NCBI RefSeq assembly: GCF_021462225.1 | Contig: NC_061794.1 | Coordinates: 18,431,784 to 18,495,783, forward strand | Direction: 5' to 3' | Length of the DNA stretch: 64,000 nucleotides | Source of the DNA: Girardinichthys multiradiatus | Lineage: Eukaryota; Chordata; Actinopteri; Cyprinodontiformes; Goodeidae | Shown: positions 12,915 through 24,147 of the stretch, in pieces | Layout of the letters: each line of letters begins with the position of its first letter | Numbering within the stretch: the stretch's first letter is position 1 | Program-made: the position numbers and the translations under genes | The notes under the pieces: model-generated | The model's database searches: none | What the model was told of the DNA's origin: nothing | The model's input: the letters and a program-made list of their open reading frames with translations, nothing else

Positions 12915-15900
12915 CTAGCTTTCAGCTGTGTCTCCACAGTACACCACCCTGCTCTCCACCCTCGATCGCTCAGCTTCAAACACAAGCAAATGGCTGATCA
13001 GCGTCTCCTCAGGGCCTGATCGAATCATGGACGGATCATTGTTCTAAAAACACAAGCAGATATTTAATGGCAAGAAACTAATTTTTACATAGGTGCCTAT
13101 GTACAGAAACAGTCAACTCACATTCCTTCTAAAAGCTGTTTTTATTGAAGTGAAATAAAAGAAATGGAAGTAACACTTACAGCCACTGCAGAAATAAAAG
13201 CATTCATGAGGTGGTAGTCGGCCCCACCATGCCCACTTATGCCGTAGTGTTTGAGATCTTCACTGCTTGCTGTGTGCTTTGTGGGTATCCTGGTCAGAAA
13301 GTCAAACACGCGAATCTCACGGCCATTATAAGACAACTCTCCCTATGAGGACACAGTTTATTAGGCAGCAAGCAGAAAAAACTCAACTTCAGAAGTAACT
13401 TAGAGAACGTATTGTCTAAATGTGCTTCACTTTAGTTACGATGGTGGGTACCTTGAAATCTTTCCAAATTTTCTCATGTGAAATCCACTAACTTCAATGT
13501 ATCTTTGGAGGGATTTCATGTGATAGTTTAACTCAAAGATGTACATATTTATGAAGCTGAAGAAAAAAAACTACCTTTTTTGGGCCGTTAAGGTATACAG
13601 GTCCTTCTCAAAATATTAGCATATTGTGATAAAGTTCATTATTTTCCATAATGTCATGATGAAAATTTAACATTCATATATTTTAGATTCATTGCACACT
13701 AACTGAAATATTTTAGGTCTTTTATTGTCTTAATACGGATGATTGTGGCATACAGCTCATGAAAACCCAAAATTCCTATCTCACAAAATTAGCATATTTC
13801 ATCCGACCAATAAAAGAAAAGTGTTTTTAATACAAAAAACGTCAACCTTCAAATAATCATGTACAGTTATGCACTCAATACTTGGTCGGGAATCCTTTTG
13901 CAGAAATGACTGCTTCAATGCGGCGTGGCATGGAGGCAATCAGCCTGTGGCACTGCTGAGGTCTTATGGAGGCCCAGGATGCTTCGATAGCGGCCTTTAG
14001 CTCATCCAGAGTGTTGGGTCTTGAGTCTCTCAACGTTCTCTTCACAATATCCCACAGATTCTCTATGGGGTTCAGGTCAGGAGAGTTGGCAGGCCAATTG
14101 AGCACAGTGATACCATGGTCAGTAAACCATTTACCAGTGGTTTTGGCACTGTGAGCAGGTGCCAGGTCGTGCTGAAAAATGAAATCTTCATTTCCATAAA
14201 GCTTTTCAGCAGATGGAAGCATGAAGTGCTCCAAAATCTCCTGATAGCTAGCTGCATTGACCCTGCCCTTGATAAAACACAGTAGACCAACACCAGCAGC
14301 TGACACGGCACCCCAGACCATCACTGACTGTGGGTACTTGACACTGGACTTCTGGCATTTTGGCATTTCCTTCTCCCCAGTCTTCCTCCAGACTCTGGTA
14401 CCTTGATTTCCGAATGACATGCAGAATTTGCTTTCATCCGAAAAAAGTACTTTGGACCACTGAGCAACAGTCCAGTGCTGCTTCTCTGTAGCCCAGGTCT
14501 GGGGAATGCGGCACCTGTAGCCCATTTCCTGCACACGCCTGTGCACGGTGGCTCTGGATGTTTCTACTCCAGACTCAGTCCACTGCTTCCGCAGGTCCCC
14601 CAAGGTCTGGAATCGGCCCTTCTCCACAATCTTCCTCAGGGTCCGGTCACCTCTTCTCGTTGTGCAGCGTTTTCTGCCACACTTTTTCCTTCCCACAGAC
14701 TTCCCACTGAGGTGCCTTGATACAGCACTCTGGGAACAGCCTATTCGTTCAGAAATTTCTTTCTGTGTCTTACCCTCTTGCTTTAGGGTGTCAATAGTGG
14801 CCTTCTGGACAGCAGTCAGGTCGGCAGTCTTACCCATGATTGGGGTTTTGAGCGATGAACCAGGCTGGGAGTTTTAAAGGCCTCAGGAATCTTTTGCAGG
14901 TGTTTAGAGTTAACTCGTTGATTCAGATGATTAGGTTCATAGCTCGTTTAGAGACCCTTTTAATGATATGCTAATTTTGTGAGATAGGAATTTTGGGTTT
15001 TCATGAGCTGTATGCCAAAATCATCCGTATTAAGACAATAAAAGTCCTGAAATATTTCAGTTAGTGTGCAATGAATCTAAAATATATGAATGTTAAATTT
15101 TCATCATGACATTATGGAAAATAATGAACTTTATCACAATATGCTAATATTTTGAGAAGGACCTGTATTATTAAAGGGCAATGATGAACAGAAACCTGCT
15201 GAATGCCAGAAAACCAGGTCCACATACAGCCTTGAAAATGATTATTCACAGACTTTATCCTCCCAATCTGACTGAACTTTTAACAGGGAGAAACAAAGGT
15301 CTGAAGACACACAAAACTGGTAGAGACATATTCCACAAGACGTCCTGCTCTAATCAAAGCAAAAGATGATTTCACGCAGCCTTGAAAAAAAACATGGACT
15401 TTGTGTTGGTCTGTCACATAAAATCCAGATTAAATACATGAAGGTTTTTGGTTGTAAAGTCACAGAATAAAAAGAAATTCAAGGGTTATAAAGACTTACA
15501 AGGCACCGTAAGTGACCAGTTCAACATCATTTCTACATGTAATGTTTTCAAAGATGACCTTGTTCTGGTCATTGAGTCAACACATTCAACTACAAATCAT
15601 GAGCTTTTCTCCCCAATGAGTAAAGATTTGTTTTGTTTCTTTTAGGGATGTAGTTGACATTTAAGAAAAACATGCTAAATTAAAAAAAAGTGAATTGTAA
15701 TCGTACTTTGCTGCCATATATTGTTGTTTTTCGTTGGCAAATCTCCTCAGTGAAAGCCACCATAGAGAAGGCAGCTGTTAAGCCCTCTTCAAACTCCATG
15801 TTTACAACCTGTAAGGAAATCACAGATGAACATCAAAAAACAAGGAGTAGTGCTGGCCAAAAAATTTGAAAATTGTATTTATATCAAACTGCTAGACTGT

Positions 15901-18900
15901 TTGTGAAAAAGAGGAAAACAATGGAAGAGATAAAAAAAAAAAAAAGTGGCAAAACTCCCATCGGACTAAGACGTCATTCCTCATGTCAATAGTACTATAG
16001 CTGTTAAACGTTTCCACCAACTTTCTCCGATGAACATGGTTTTAGGCTATGGTCCATTGTGTTTCCACTAAGGTAGCAAGATCAGACAAATTAGGTCTGA
16101 CCATCTGCGTCAGTCCTCCATAATAATGTGTTGCTGGAGCGTTGCTGCTTTGAAGAGTTGCTTAGAAGCCTCCTGTACATATCAACCCATGGCCAAGATG
16201 TGGAAAAAGTCTTCAAATTAAATACATTTTTGTTGCAGAAGCATAACCTTACACTGAAAAATTATAATCAGAACAATAAATAGTTGCTTTTATAGGGTTA
16301 TTGTTGTCAGTGACAACCCATGCAGTTTCTATAAAGTGAATTTAACTGAAGCACGTTATTCTCAGTGAATACAGAGGGCTCTGTATATGTCATCTATAGC
16401 TAGTAAATTTGTTTATTTACAGTTATTGGTTTTTTTTGTGTAAAAATAACCACCTAACTTGGTCATTAATAAAGTCATGGTCCTGCAGCAGGAGATGAAG
16501 CTCTAGAGAGGGGCCGGAAAACATTGGAAATAACCAATAGTCCATTTTTGTTTATTGCATCATTGCAGTTACAAAAATATATATGAAATCACTCCAAATG
16601 TTGTGGAAATGTTTAACTGTCACAGATTTGAACTGAATTTCTGTCTCTCTCTCAACAGAAACTAAGAGAAACTAAGTTATCGAACATTTTTCTAATTTTA
16701 TTTTTAAGTCTCAAATTGCAGAAATTATGTTAGAAACTGAAGTTTGGTAACAACATTTTTCAGTTAAGCAAGACAATAATGTTCAATAATATATGGAAGT
16801 AAAGAGTTCTCCAACCTGGTTACTGCAGACATCGTTGTCGCAATCATAGACGCAGCGGCCATACGGTCCAGTCCTCAGAGCTTCAGTGACGGACTCAATG
16901 TCAGGGAGTGAGTTTGGGCAGATGACTGACACCGGCCAGCCAGTGTGACCCTAGCACAAGCATATACACAATGTACACTTTTAAAAATATGCACAGGAAG
17001 TGAGGAATTACTTACCTTAATGATACATTATGTGTGAATTAATTTACCTGCTTCACACTGTCCACATAGATTTTGCATGCCGAGTATGGACAGTTTCCTT
17101 CTACCGAACAATCGAGACAACGATCTCCAGCACCTGTTGGCTGATAAAAAAACTATTGAGCCATGTTTCATACCTGCAGCATCAGAAATCAAGCCTGTCC
17201 CAAAACGCTGTACAGAACACAGCGGTGGCAAAGCTGAGGAAACAGTTTGTTTAACCTTGAACAGGAAAGAATCAGGAACAGAACTCAAAACCTTTGCTTA
17301 ACATTGGGAGCAGAGAAATAGACAAAAGATGAGAAGGAAGCGGATTAACTAATCAGGAAATAAGAAAATACACACTATAAACACAGAGCACAAACAAGCC
17401 TACAGAGATGGGTTTATGAATGGAGGGGATACAAATTGGATGAGTCGGCATTACATTTTTAGAAAAACAGATTAGAAGTGCACTAATAAGAGGGGTTAAT
17501 CGTTTTCTACATAAACAGCTTTGATAGAGATAACACAAAAGACATAAAGATATAAACCGAGAACAGTTACTGATAGTGTGGACACACCTTTTTCTCTTTC
17601 TGGAAGTGGCTGACCGATCCAAAAGATGACACTTTTACACACCTGCCAAGTGCAAAAGGTAACGACTTATTCTCAGGATATGTAGCCCCAGACTAAAAAC
17701 GGTGTAAATGCCGACAAGATGACCTGAATATAGCATCTAAAATATTATATAATACCAGTATAATATTAATTTACTACAGGGCCAAAAGTGTGTCACTTCT
17801 GAGTAACAAACAACCCTGGTCTATCATTGACTAGTGTTTTTCTGTTTACCTGCGGGCTCCAGCCCAGTGATGTATTAGGTCAATGTCATGGCACGATTTA
17901 GCCAGCAGAGCGAAAGAGCTCTCAGCTTCATTCCTCCAGTTACCTCGAACAAATGAGTGAGCAAAGTGATAAAACCCGACCTAGAACGAGAGTTTCATAC
18001 CATTTTAAACACTTGCACTGGTCAGTTACGAGTCTGTGATTGCAAGAAGGTGTCAAAAATCTACACAAATGAGGTATAATATTGTGACCACTTGACTGTG
18101 GAGTGATGGTGCCCTTCAGCTACAAAAACAACCCTGACCCATTGAGGCATAGAATCCATTAGATCAACAAGATGTTAACTGAAGATACATTAATTCATGT
18201 ACGTTTTTTAGGTGGCGCCTCCATGGATCAGAGTTGTTTCTCCAGCACATCCAACTTATGCTCGATCGAATTGTCCAGCACTGCTTTCATTCCGTGAATC
18301 ACTTTTGATGCATACTAAACATTGCAGACCAGGAACACCATACAGTAGCTGCGGGTTTAGAGATGTTCTGACCCAATCATTTACCCATCACAGTTTGGCC
18401 GTTTTTTGCTTCTGAGATCAATTTTAAGAACAGAATTCTGGCTCGCTGCCCAAAAGAAATCCCACTTCCTAACAGGCACCATGACGAAGAGATAATCATC
18501 AGTCAGTGGTCATAATGTTAGGCCTCATCTCCATTTATCCCCACTACATCTGAGCTCATTCTGAAAAAATATTTAGATTTTTCTTGAATTGACCACAGCT
18601 TAATCACAAGATAAATTGAGTCTTTTCTGTGACAAAAACATCTTTATGCAGTTGACACTTTTGTCATCTGCATAAAGATGCAAAATAGAATTTCAAATTA
18701 TTCATCTTAAAATCTGAAGGTGCCGAAGAGTTCAGATGGTTCTCCAAGTAGTACCCATCATGCAAATACAGTATGAAGCTCATTCACAAATGTCCCTGCA
18801 GCATTCTTACCGGCTCAAGGTGCTGTATATGGATCACATCACCAATCACTCCAGCATCTATGAGCTCCTACAAAATAGATCAAAATCCTTCCAAAAACTC

Positions 18901-20196
18901 TTTTACACCTTTATGTGCCACTAGAAATACACTGTGCAACAAACCTAAACAGAGAAAGATAAATAAACTTCTGATAGTTCTGCACACTGAGATTCTGCTC
19001 GGTTACTTCCCTACATAGACACAGTTATCAGGTAAAAAAAAAAAAAAAACAATAAATGAATGAATATGCTCAGTTTAACAAGGTAATTACCAAACTACCT
19101 TGATCTTGTGAATAAGTGGATCATATCGGAGAACGTGACCCACAGACAGCATCACACCACCCTGAGTGCAAGCTTCCACTATTGCTGTGCAGTCCTCTGG
19201 GGTTGTCTAAAGATATACAGGGACAGCAATGCAAAAGGAGAATAAAACCAAAACGTACAATACAACATATGGACAATGTTAAGTAGTGTTCTTTTTCAAA
19301 GAGAGAATTCTTAACTTTCATTTTAGGGCTATGAAGCACACATTTTAATATATTTATTTATAAACACTTACTGCCATTGGTTTTTCCAGGAGAATGTGGT
19401 AGCCCTTCTTTGCAAAAGCAACAGCAGGATCCTTGGAAACACAAAGTTGTTTAGAAAAAATTTGCCACAGATGACAGAGAGGTTTTCCAAATAAATGTAT
19501 AATATGTAAACCTTATGAATGCGATCTGGAGTGCAAATTAACACAGCATCTGCAAACTTATCTCGTTCAACAATGCTTTGCCAGTCTGTAAAAACAAAAG
19601 AGACCACAATAATATATTTGATATTCGTAAAACAAATTCCTTAAATTAGGTTTCATTAATGCTGACCTTCAAATACATTTTTATCCTCAATTTTGTGCTT
19701 CGTTTGCAGTTTGGTGCGGGCAAACTTTCTTGGATCAGCCACAGCAACAACCTAAACATTTCAATATGGACAAGAGAAGAATATTGTTTTTATTATAAAG
19801 ATCACGCTTTTTTAGCTATTACAAGTCCCAAAACAGGAAATATGTAAAATATATTTCCAATTATATTTTTGTTATATGATTTTTATTTATTAAAAACTGA
19901 AAGTAAAGCACCGGCAATCGGTGCATAGTTTTGAATAAAAAATATTTCGAAAAACTTTTAATGGGCAGTTTTCTTTGACACATTACTTTTCAATGTTACA
20001 CTAATAATTAAAGCTTTTTTTTTTTTTTTTTTAGAAGTTATTCTTTTTTTTTTTTACACCAAAAACAACCTGAGTGAACATAAGGCTCTTAATCTCTCCT
20101 GACCTTCATGCGTTTAGGATGAATTGAAGCAAACTGGGCGTAGATCTCCCCTCGACAGCCAGCTCCCACAATGATCACATGGACAGGTGTAGTCAT
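12915..20196 (-). CDS. Gfo/Idh/MocA-family NAD(P)-dependent oxidoreductase, 13 coding exons
   Basis: The coding exons, from 5' to 3', are 20104-20196, 19667-19751, 19512-19585, 19372-19431, 19099-19206, 18811-18867, 17850-17980, 17588-17642, 17048-17140, 16816-16950, 15707-15808, 13181-13342 and 12915-13043. All introns are GT-AG and all phases agree, giving 427 aa. Residues 1-110 form a Rossmann fold: GAGCRG at 11-16 for the dinucleotide, and the family EKP motif at 100-102. H190, D193 and H196 (HDIDLIH) sit where the family usually places its catalytic H/D. Residues 222-243 carry four cysteines (C229, C232, C238, C243: RCLDC...CPYSAC). There is no signal peptide or membrane segment, so the protein is probably cytosolic. 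The substrate cannot be read from the sequence; family members act on sugars, inositols or dihydrodiols. A Tc1 copy lies in the intron between exons 11 and 12. The family assignment is firm; the orthologue name is not known to me. Confidence 0.9.
13598..15165 (-). mobile_element. Tc1/mariner element, copy 1 (full length, 1568 bp)
   Basis: It is flanked by TA (13596-13597 and 15166-15167) and starts caggtccttctcaaaatatt; the end is the exact inverse. The terminal inverted repeats are about 200 bp long and nearly identical. It belongs to the same family as copies at 21608, 29757 and 36801. The transposase frame on the minus strand is open throughout. The insertion is in an intron of the oxidoreductase gene, in the same orientation as that gene. 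Confidence 0.95.
13875..14837 (-). CDS. Tc1 transposase, uninterrupted frame (copy 1)
   Basis: A 320-aa frame with an ATG start. Residues 1-60 are a helix-turn-helix DNA-binding domain ([14 protein letters not shown] at 30-43) followed by a basic stretch rich in R and K (50-68). The catalytic domain has D134 (FSDESKF), D224 (FQHDLAPAH) and E259 ([11 protein letters not shown]), with 34 residues between the last two: a DD34E triad. Compared with copies 2 and 4, 14 residues (42 bp) are missing after residue 113, between the second DNA-binding part and the catalytic domain. The deletion is in frame and its edges share a short caggtc-like match. The enzyme would cut and paste the element at TA sites; whether this shortened form works cannot be told from sequence. 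Confidence 0.9.
   Translation of the reverse strand: MGKTADLTAVQKATIDTLKQEGKTQKEISERIGCSQSAVSRHLSGKSVGRKKCGRKRCTTRRGDRTLRKIVEKGRFQTLGDLRKQWTESGVETSRATVHRRVQEMGYRCRIPQTWATEKQHWTVAQWSKVLFSDESKFCMSFGNQGTRVWRKTGEKEMPKCQKSSVKYPQSVMVWGAVSAAGVGLLCFIKGRVNAASYQEILEHFMLPSAEKLYGNEDFIFQHDLAPAHSAKTTGKWFTDHGITVLNWPANSPDLNPIENLWDIVKRTLRDSRPNTLDELKAAIEASWASIRPQQCHRLIASMPRRIEAVISAKGFPTKY
15841..16815. other. Intron of the oxidoreductase gene, no further feature recognised
   Basis: Part of the intron between exons 10 and 11. AT-rich with a run of 16 A near 15935. I see no exon, RNA gene or known repeat here. Confidence 0.4.
18050..18540. repeat. Interspersed repeat in an oxidoreductase intron, unclassified
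   Basis: The block opens with 'aatattgtgaccacttgactgtggag' and closes with 'atcagtcagtggtcataatgtta'. These ends are partly inverse to each other (tgaccact / agtggtca) and resemble the ends of a widespread fish repeat. No coding capacity is apparent. It lies in the intron between exons 6 and 7. Class uncertain. Confidence 0.4.
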
Positions 20197-20745
20197 ATTG
20201 GACTCCTGTGAACTTTTACACAAAGCAAAGTTTTCAAACACACCTAACACTTTGGGTCAGTACCATTTGTACGCCACCGAATCAGATTCAGCGGCGAGGG
20301 CGGCTAACTAGCACCCTGGCCTCACAGTGTTTTAACATGCAACAGTTTTACATACATGAATGAAGCCAATGAATCTGTTTATGATATTTGTACCTGTAAA
20401 CCTTAAGCACTAAGGGTTCCTTATTAACTGCCCAAATAAATTAGATTACAACTACCTTGGTTTTCATCATCAATTCGAGCTAGCTTAAGCGCCGGTGGCA
20501 TAAAAAAGAGCGGATCAGATGACCAAGTAACTAAGCTATAGTAAATGTTTACAAATGTACTATTACTGCTGACGAGATTGCCTAGCTTGGTTTTTATTTG
20601 TAGGAAAGATTTACTAACAAGGAATAACCTATCTGGCAAACGCAGGCGGAGATGAGGCATTTCTGCAACATGCTACATTATAAACATCGTTTTCTGGTAT
20701 ATTTCTGGTATATATATCTAATCTAACGCAAACTGGTCTTTCTAC

Positions 20746-20900
20746 CTGTTTTGTCCCATAAAGCTGTCAGATCCTGCAAGATTTATTCAGCCTTAGTCCA
20801 TTTCTTTCGAAAGCAGACACGAACAGCTTGTTTCCTGACGCCACCTACGCCGTGCACGGAATCCGTGCTGCATTCACTGTACGAGGCAAACTACAAAGTT
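20746..20900 (-). promoter_or_regulatory. Probable 5' untranslated exon and promoter region of the oxidoreductase gene
   Basis: Immediately upstream of the start codon is an acceptor-like cacag (minus strand, just before 20207). A good donor (ACAG|GTAGAAAG) occurs with its last exon base at 20746. This suggests one non-coding first exon and a 0.5-kb 5' UTR intron. Sequence just upstream is richer in CpG than its surroundings. No TATA box was identified. Inferred only from splice signals. Confidence 0.4.
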
Positions 20901-21607
20901 TCAATTTTTTAAAGTCGCTGCTTCAGTCGAAAACTAAAATACTTTTTAATAAATGACATAACTCAGATGCAATTGCCCATATAACTATACGACACCTTTT
21001 CCACATAACCTTAAAGATGGTGATGATTTTGTTGACGCATAAGTCATCTGGTCTTTTATTTTTGGTAGTGTAAAATATAGCAAATCTGACCCAAAGAGAA
21101 ACCTGTTGACGTTCGGACTCTTTTCTAGTAAAAGTAAAGTATAATGATTAATATATATGTTTTCTTTTTTTTTTTTACCACAAACAAATAGATTAGGTCT
21201 ACATTGCTAAAAATTCTACAACCACAAACGCAGCATTTGGAGATCGTCGGCTTAGTTAATAGAAACATTTCTATTGGAACCAGTACACATTGAAGTTGAG
21301 GGAAACAATCGGGTGGCAAAAAGGGCAACAACAACAGGACAAGTCAACTTTACAGTAATAACGAGCTAATCAGTAGCAAGAAGTATCGATTAGGGGTGCA
21401 ACGATCGCAGTTTTCTGGCCGATCACCCGATTACGATCTTTAAAAAGCACGACCTGCTGATTTCGATTTTGGCCGATAGGTGTCAGGTTTAATAAGGTCA
21501 CAATACACCTTCAAAGTTCTAATCTTATTTTATTCAAAAACACTGAACAATATCTGTGAAACAATACAAACTTGTGTTAATTGCAAATGAGGTAGTGCTC
21601 TCAAATA

Positions 21608-23216
21608 CAGGTCCTTCTCAAAATATTAGCATATTGTGATGAAGTTCATTATTTTCCATAATGTCATGATGAAAATTTAACATTCATAAATTTTAGATTC
21701 ATTGCACACTAACTGAAATATTTCAGGTCTTTTATTGTCTTAATACGGATGATTTTGGCATACAGCTCATGAAAACCCAAAATTTATATCTCACAAAATT
21801 AGCATATCATTAAAAGGGTCTCTAAACGAGCTATGAACCTAATCATCTGAATCAACGAGTTAACCCTAAACACCTGCAAAAGATTCCTGAGGCCTTTAAG
21901 ACTCCCAGCCTGGTTCATCACTCAAAACCCCAATCATGGGTAAGACTGCCGACCTGACTGCTGTCCAGAAGGCCAATATTGACACCCTCAAGCAAGAGGG
22001 TAAGACACAGAAAGAAATTTCTGTACGAATAGGCTGTTCCCAGAGTGCTGTATCAAGGCACCTCAGTGGGAAGTCTGTGGGAAGGAAAAAGTGTGGCAGA
22101 AAACGCTGCACAACGAGAAGAGGTGACCGGACCCTGAGGAAGATTGTGGAGAAGGGCCGATTCCAGACCTTGGGGGACCTGCGGAAGCAGTGGACTGAGT
22201 CTGGAGTAGTGAGCATCCAGAGCCACCGTGCACAGGCATGTGCAGGAAATGGACTACAGGTGCCACATTCCCCAGGTCAAGCCACTTTTGAACCAGAAAC
22301 AGCGGCAGAAGCGCCTGACCTGGGCTACAGAGAAGCAGCACTGGACTGTTGCTCAGTGGTCCAAAGTACTTTATCGGATGAAAGCAAATTCTGCATGTCA
22401 TTCGGAAATCAAGGTGCCAGAGTCTGGAGGAAGACTGGGGAGAAGGAAATGCCAAAATGCCAGAAGTCCAGTGTCAAGTACCCACAGTCAGTGATGGTCT
22501 GGGGTGCCGTGTCAGCTGCTGGTGTTGGTCCACTGTGTTTTATCAAGGGCAGGGTCAATGCAGCTAGCTATCAGGAGATTTTGGAGCACTTCATGCTTCC
22601 ATCTGCTGCAAAGCTTTATGGAGATGAAGATTTCATTTTTCAGCACGACCTGGCACCTGCTCACAGTGCCAAAACCACTGGTAAATGGTTTACTGACCAT
22701 GGTATCACTGTGCTCCATTGGCCTGCCAACTCTCCTGACCTGAACCCCATAGAGAATCTGTGGGATATTGTGAAGAGAACGTTGAGAGACTGAAGACCCA
22801 ACACTCTGGATGAGCTAAAGGCCGCTATCGAAGCATCCTGGGCCTCCATAAGACCTCAGCAGTGCCACAGGCTGATTGCCTCCATGCCACGCCGCATTGA
22901 AGCAGTCATTTCTGCAAAAGGATTCCCGACCAAGTATTGAGTGCATAACTGTACATGATTATTTGAAGGTTGACATTTTTTGTATTAAAAACACTTTATT
23001 TTATTGGTCGGATGAAATATGCTAATTTTGTGAGATAAGAATTTTGGGTTTTCATGAGCTGTATGCCAAAATCATCCATATTAAGACAATAAAAGACCTG
23101 AAATATTTCAGTTAGTGTGCAATGAATCTAAAATATATGAATGTTAAATTTTCATCATGACATTATGGAAAATAATGAACTTTATCACAATATGCTAATA
23201 TTTTGAGAAGGACCTG
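21608..23216 (+). mobile_element. Tc1/mariner element, copy 2 (full length, defective)
   Basis: Flanked by TA, 1609 bp, with ~200-bp inverted terminal repeats of the same family as copy 1. The transposase (21936-22936 in outline) starts intact but has a 1-bp insertion at about 22208 and a compensating 1-bp loss at about 22370 (ctttatcgg for cttttttcgg), so roughly 55 residues are read in the wrong frame. A C-to-G change at about 22791 makes a stop after RTLRD, past the catalytic residues. It therefore cannot make a normal enzyme. It is inserted in the hAT-like element. Confidence 0.95.
21936..22939 (+). pseudogene. Broken Tc1 transposase (copy 2)
   Basis: The frame opens with the family start [12 protein letters not shown] and its helix-turn-helix. 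It leaves frame near residue 92, returns before the SDESKF motif, keeps both catalytic aspartates and the glutamate region, and then meets a premature stop at 22791-22793. Downstream codons to the family's usual C-terminus (GFPTKY) remain recognisable. Described as broken; no corrected product is implied. Confidence 0.9.
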
Positions 23217-23837
23217 TATAAATTAAATGCTTAGAGCATTGCAGTTCCTTTATTCTTTAATTTTTCACATTTTTAAAAGAAACAAAACTTCCACAATAGG
23301 TTAGACAAGTGGATAAGATTAGTGGATAAGATGGGTTTCAGACATACGTATCGGCTGATCAGGATTTCCCAAAATGAAGGAAATTAGGGCTGATCGATTG
23401 GCTGGCCAATCAATCGGTGCATCCCTGGTATCAATTAAACAAAAACTGAAGGAAAAGTGGCATAAAGAATGTAATGAGGAAATCAGAGGAAGATAGTATC
23501 ATAAGATTCAAGGGAAGGTGGGAAAAATTAGAACAGGATACCGGAAATTGTCAACATTGTGGTGAGAGTGAAACAATAGAACATGTAATTTTAGCATCTC
23601 AGAGATATGAGAGAGAGAGAGATGATGACGATTAAAGAATTTAAAAAGATTAAAGAAACTTTGAATGGAAATAAACATACTGCAATAAAATCAGGAATTA
23701 AAATTATTCAAATTCTTATGAAGTTCTTTAGCAAAACAAAACTGAATAATAAAATATGATTATGAACAGTACATACACGTTCCATAGCAGTAGATGACGG
23801 TAAAGCACATTATTTTTGCCAACAGTCAAAAAACCCT

Positions 23838-23869
<32 letters not shown>

Positions 23870-23876
23870 GAGGAGG
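23838..23876. repeat. GAA/GGA purine tract
   Basis: An uninterrupted A/G run made mainly of GAA units, about 270 bp upstream of the taf10 start codon. On the other strand it reads as CTT repeats. Such tracts are common microsatellites; a promoter role is possible but not shown. Confidence 0.8.
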
Positions 23877-24147
23877 CCTGGGGTTTCCTCGGCAATCGCT
23901 AACTGGGTGGTCACGTGACAGCACTGTAGCATGACCTCAGCTTTCTGATAGACGGCAACAGCAGACAAATCTATCCCAGAGCTAGACCAAGTCATTTTGA
24001 TTTTGTCAAATATTTTTTCTTCATTTCGTATACTTTAGTAACGGATTAGTGTAGCAACTAAATAGCGCGGAGGTGCTTCTTTTTTTCTATTCTTTCACAC
24101 CTTCCTGAGTTAGCTTACCGAGGTTTAGCGCTTTAGCTAACATCAAC

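Larger units (their letters stand above)
13440..15480 (+). mobile_element. Old Tc1-like remnant split by a younger Tc1 copy
   Basis: The left piece (13440-13597) looks like the 5' end of a Tc1-like element (caaattttctcatgtgaaat, ttcaatgtatctttgg). The right piece (15168-15480) looks like the transposase C-terminus and 3' end on the plus strand ('ctggtagagacatattcc', 'gtctgtcacataaaatcc'). The full-length Tc1 at 13598-15165 sits between them with a TA on each side. All of this lies in the last-but-one intron of the oxidoreductase gene. Confidence 0.55.
21391..23427. mobile_element. hAT-like non-autonomous element carrying a Tc1 insertion
   Basis: The ends are imperfect inverted repeats: taggggtgcaacgatcg at the left and, read inversely, cagggatgcaccgattg at the right. 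Probable 8-bp target-site duplications flank it: gtatcgat (21383-21390) and gtatcaat (23428-23435), differing at one position. An 8-bp duplication and a CAGGG/TAGGG end fit the hAT superfamily. Apart from the Tc1 copy it contains, only about 0.43 kb belongs to the element, and none of it codes for a transposase. A possibly related element is at 31384-32904. Confidence 0.7.
21180..23780 (+). mobile_element. LINE remnant (RNase H and C-terminal zinc-knuckle region), split by later insertions
   Basis: Before the inserted hAT-like element, the plus strand at about 21266-21360 translates to an RNase H-like signature (PVHIEVEGNNRVAKRA, compare the family's PAH.G..GNE.AD.LAK.A). After it, 23436-23500 reads KLKEKWHKECNEEIRGR. 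About 23549-23625 reads CQHCGESETIEHVIL, the C..C...ET.EH motif that closes the ORF2 of several non-LTR retrotransposon clades. Stops and shifts show the copy is dead. The insertion at 21391-23427 falls between these two parts. LINE identity is inferred from these short motifs. Confidence 0.65.

Noticed and set aside
17150..17288. Longer minus-strand open frame running into exon 9 of the oxidoreductase gene
   Set aside because: Only the part from the acceptor at 17140 is in the frame that gives the conserved [11 protein letters not shown] sequence; the upstream part is intron in another frame.
21896..22216. Antisense open frame across Tc1 copy 2 (and the like in copies 1, 3 and 4)
   Set aside because: It mirrors the transposase coding strand and appears in every copy for that reason.
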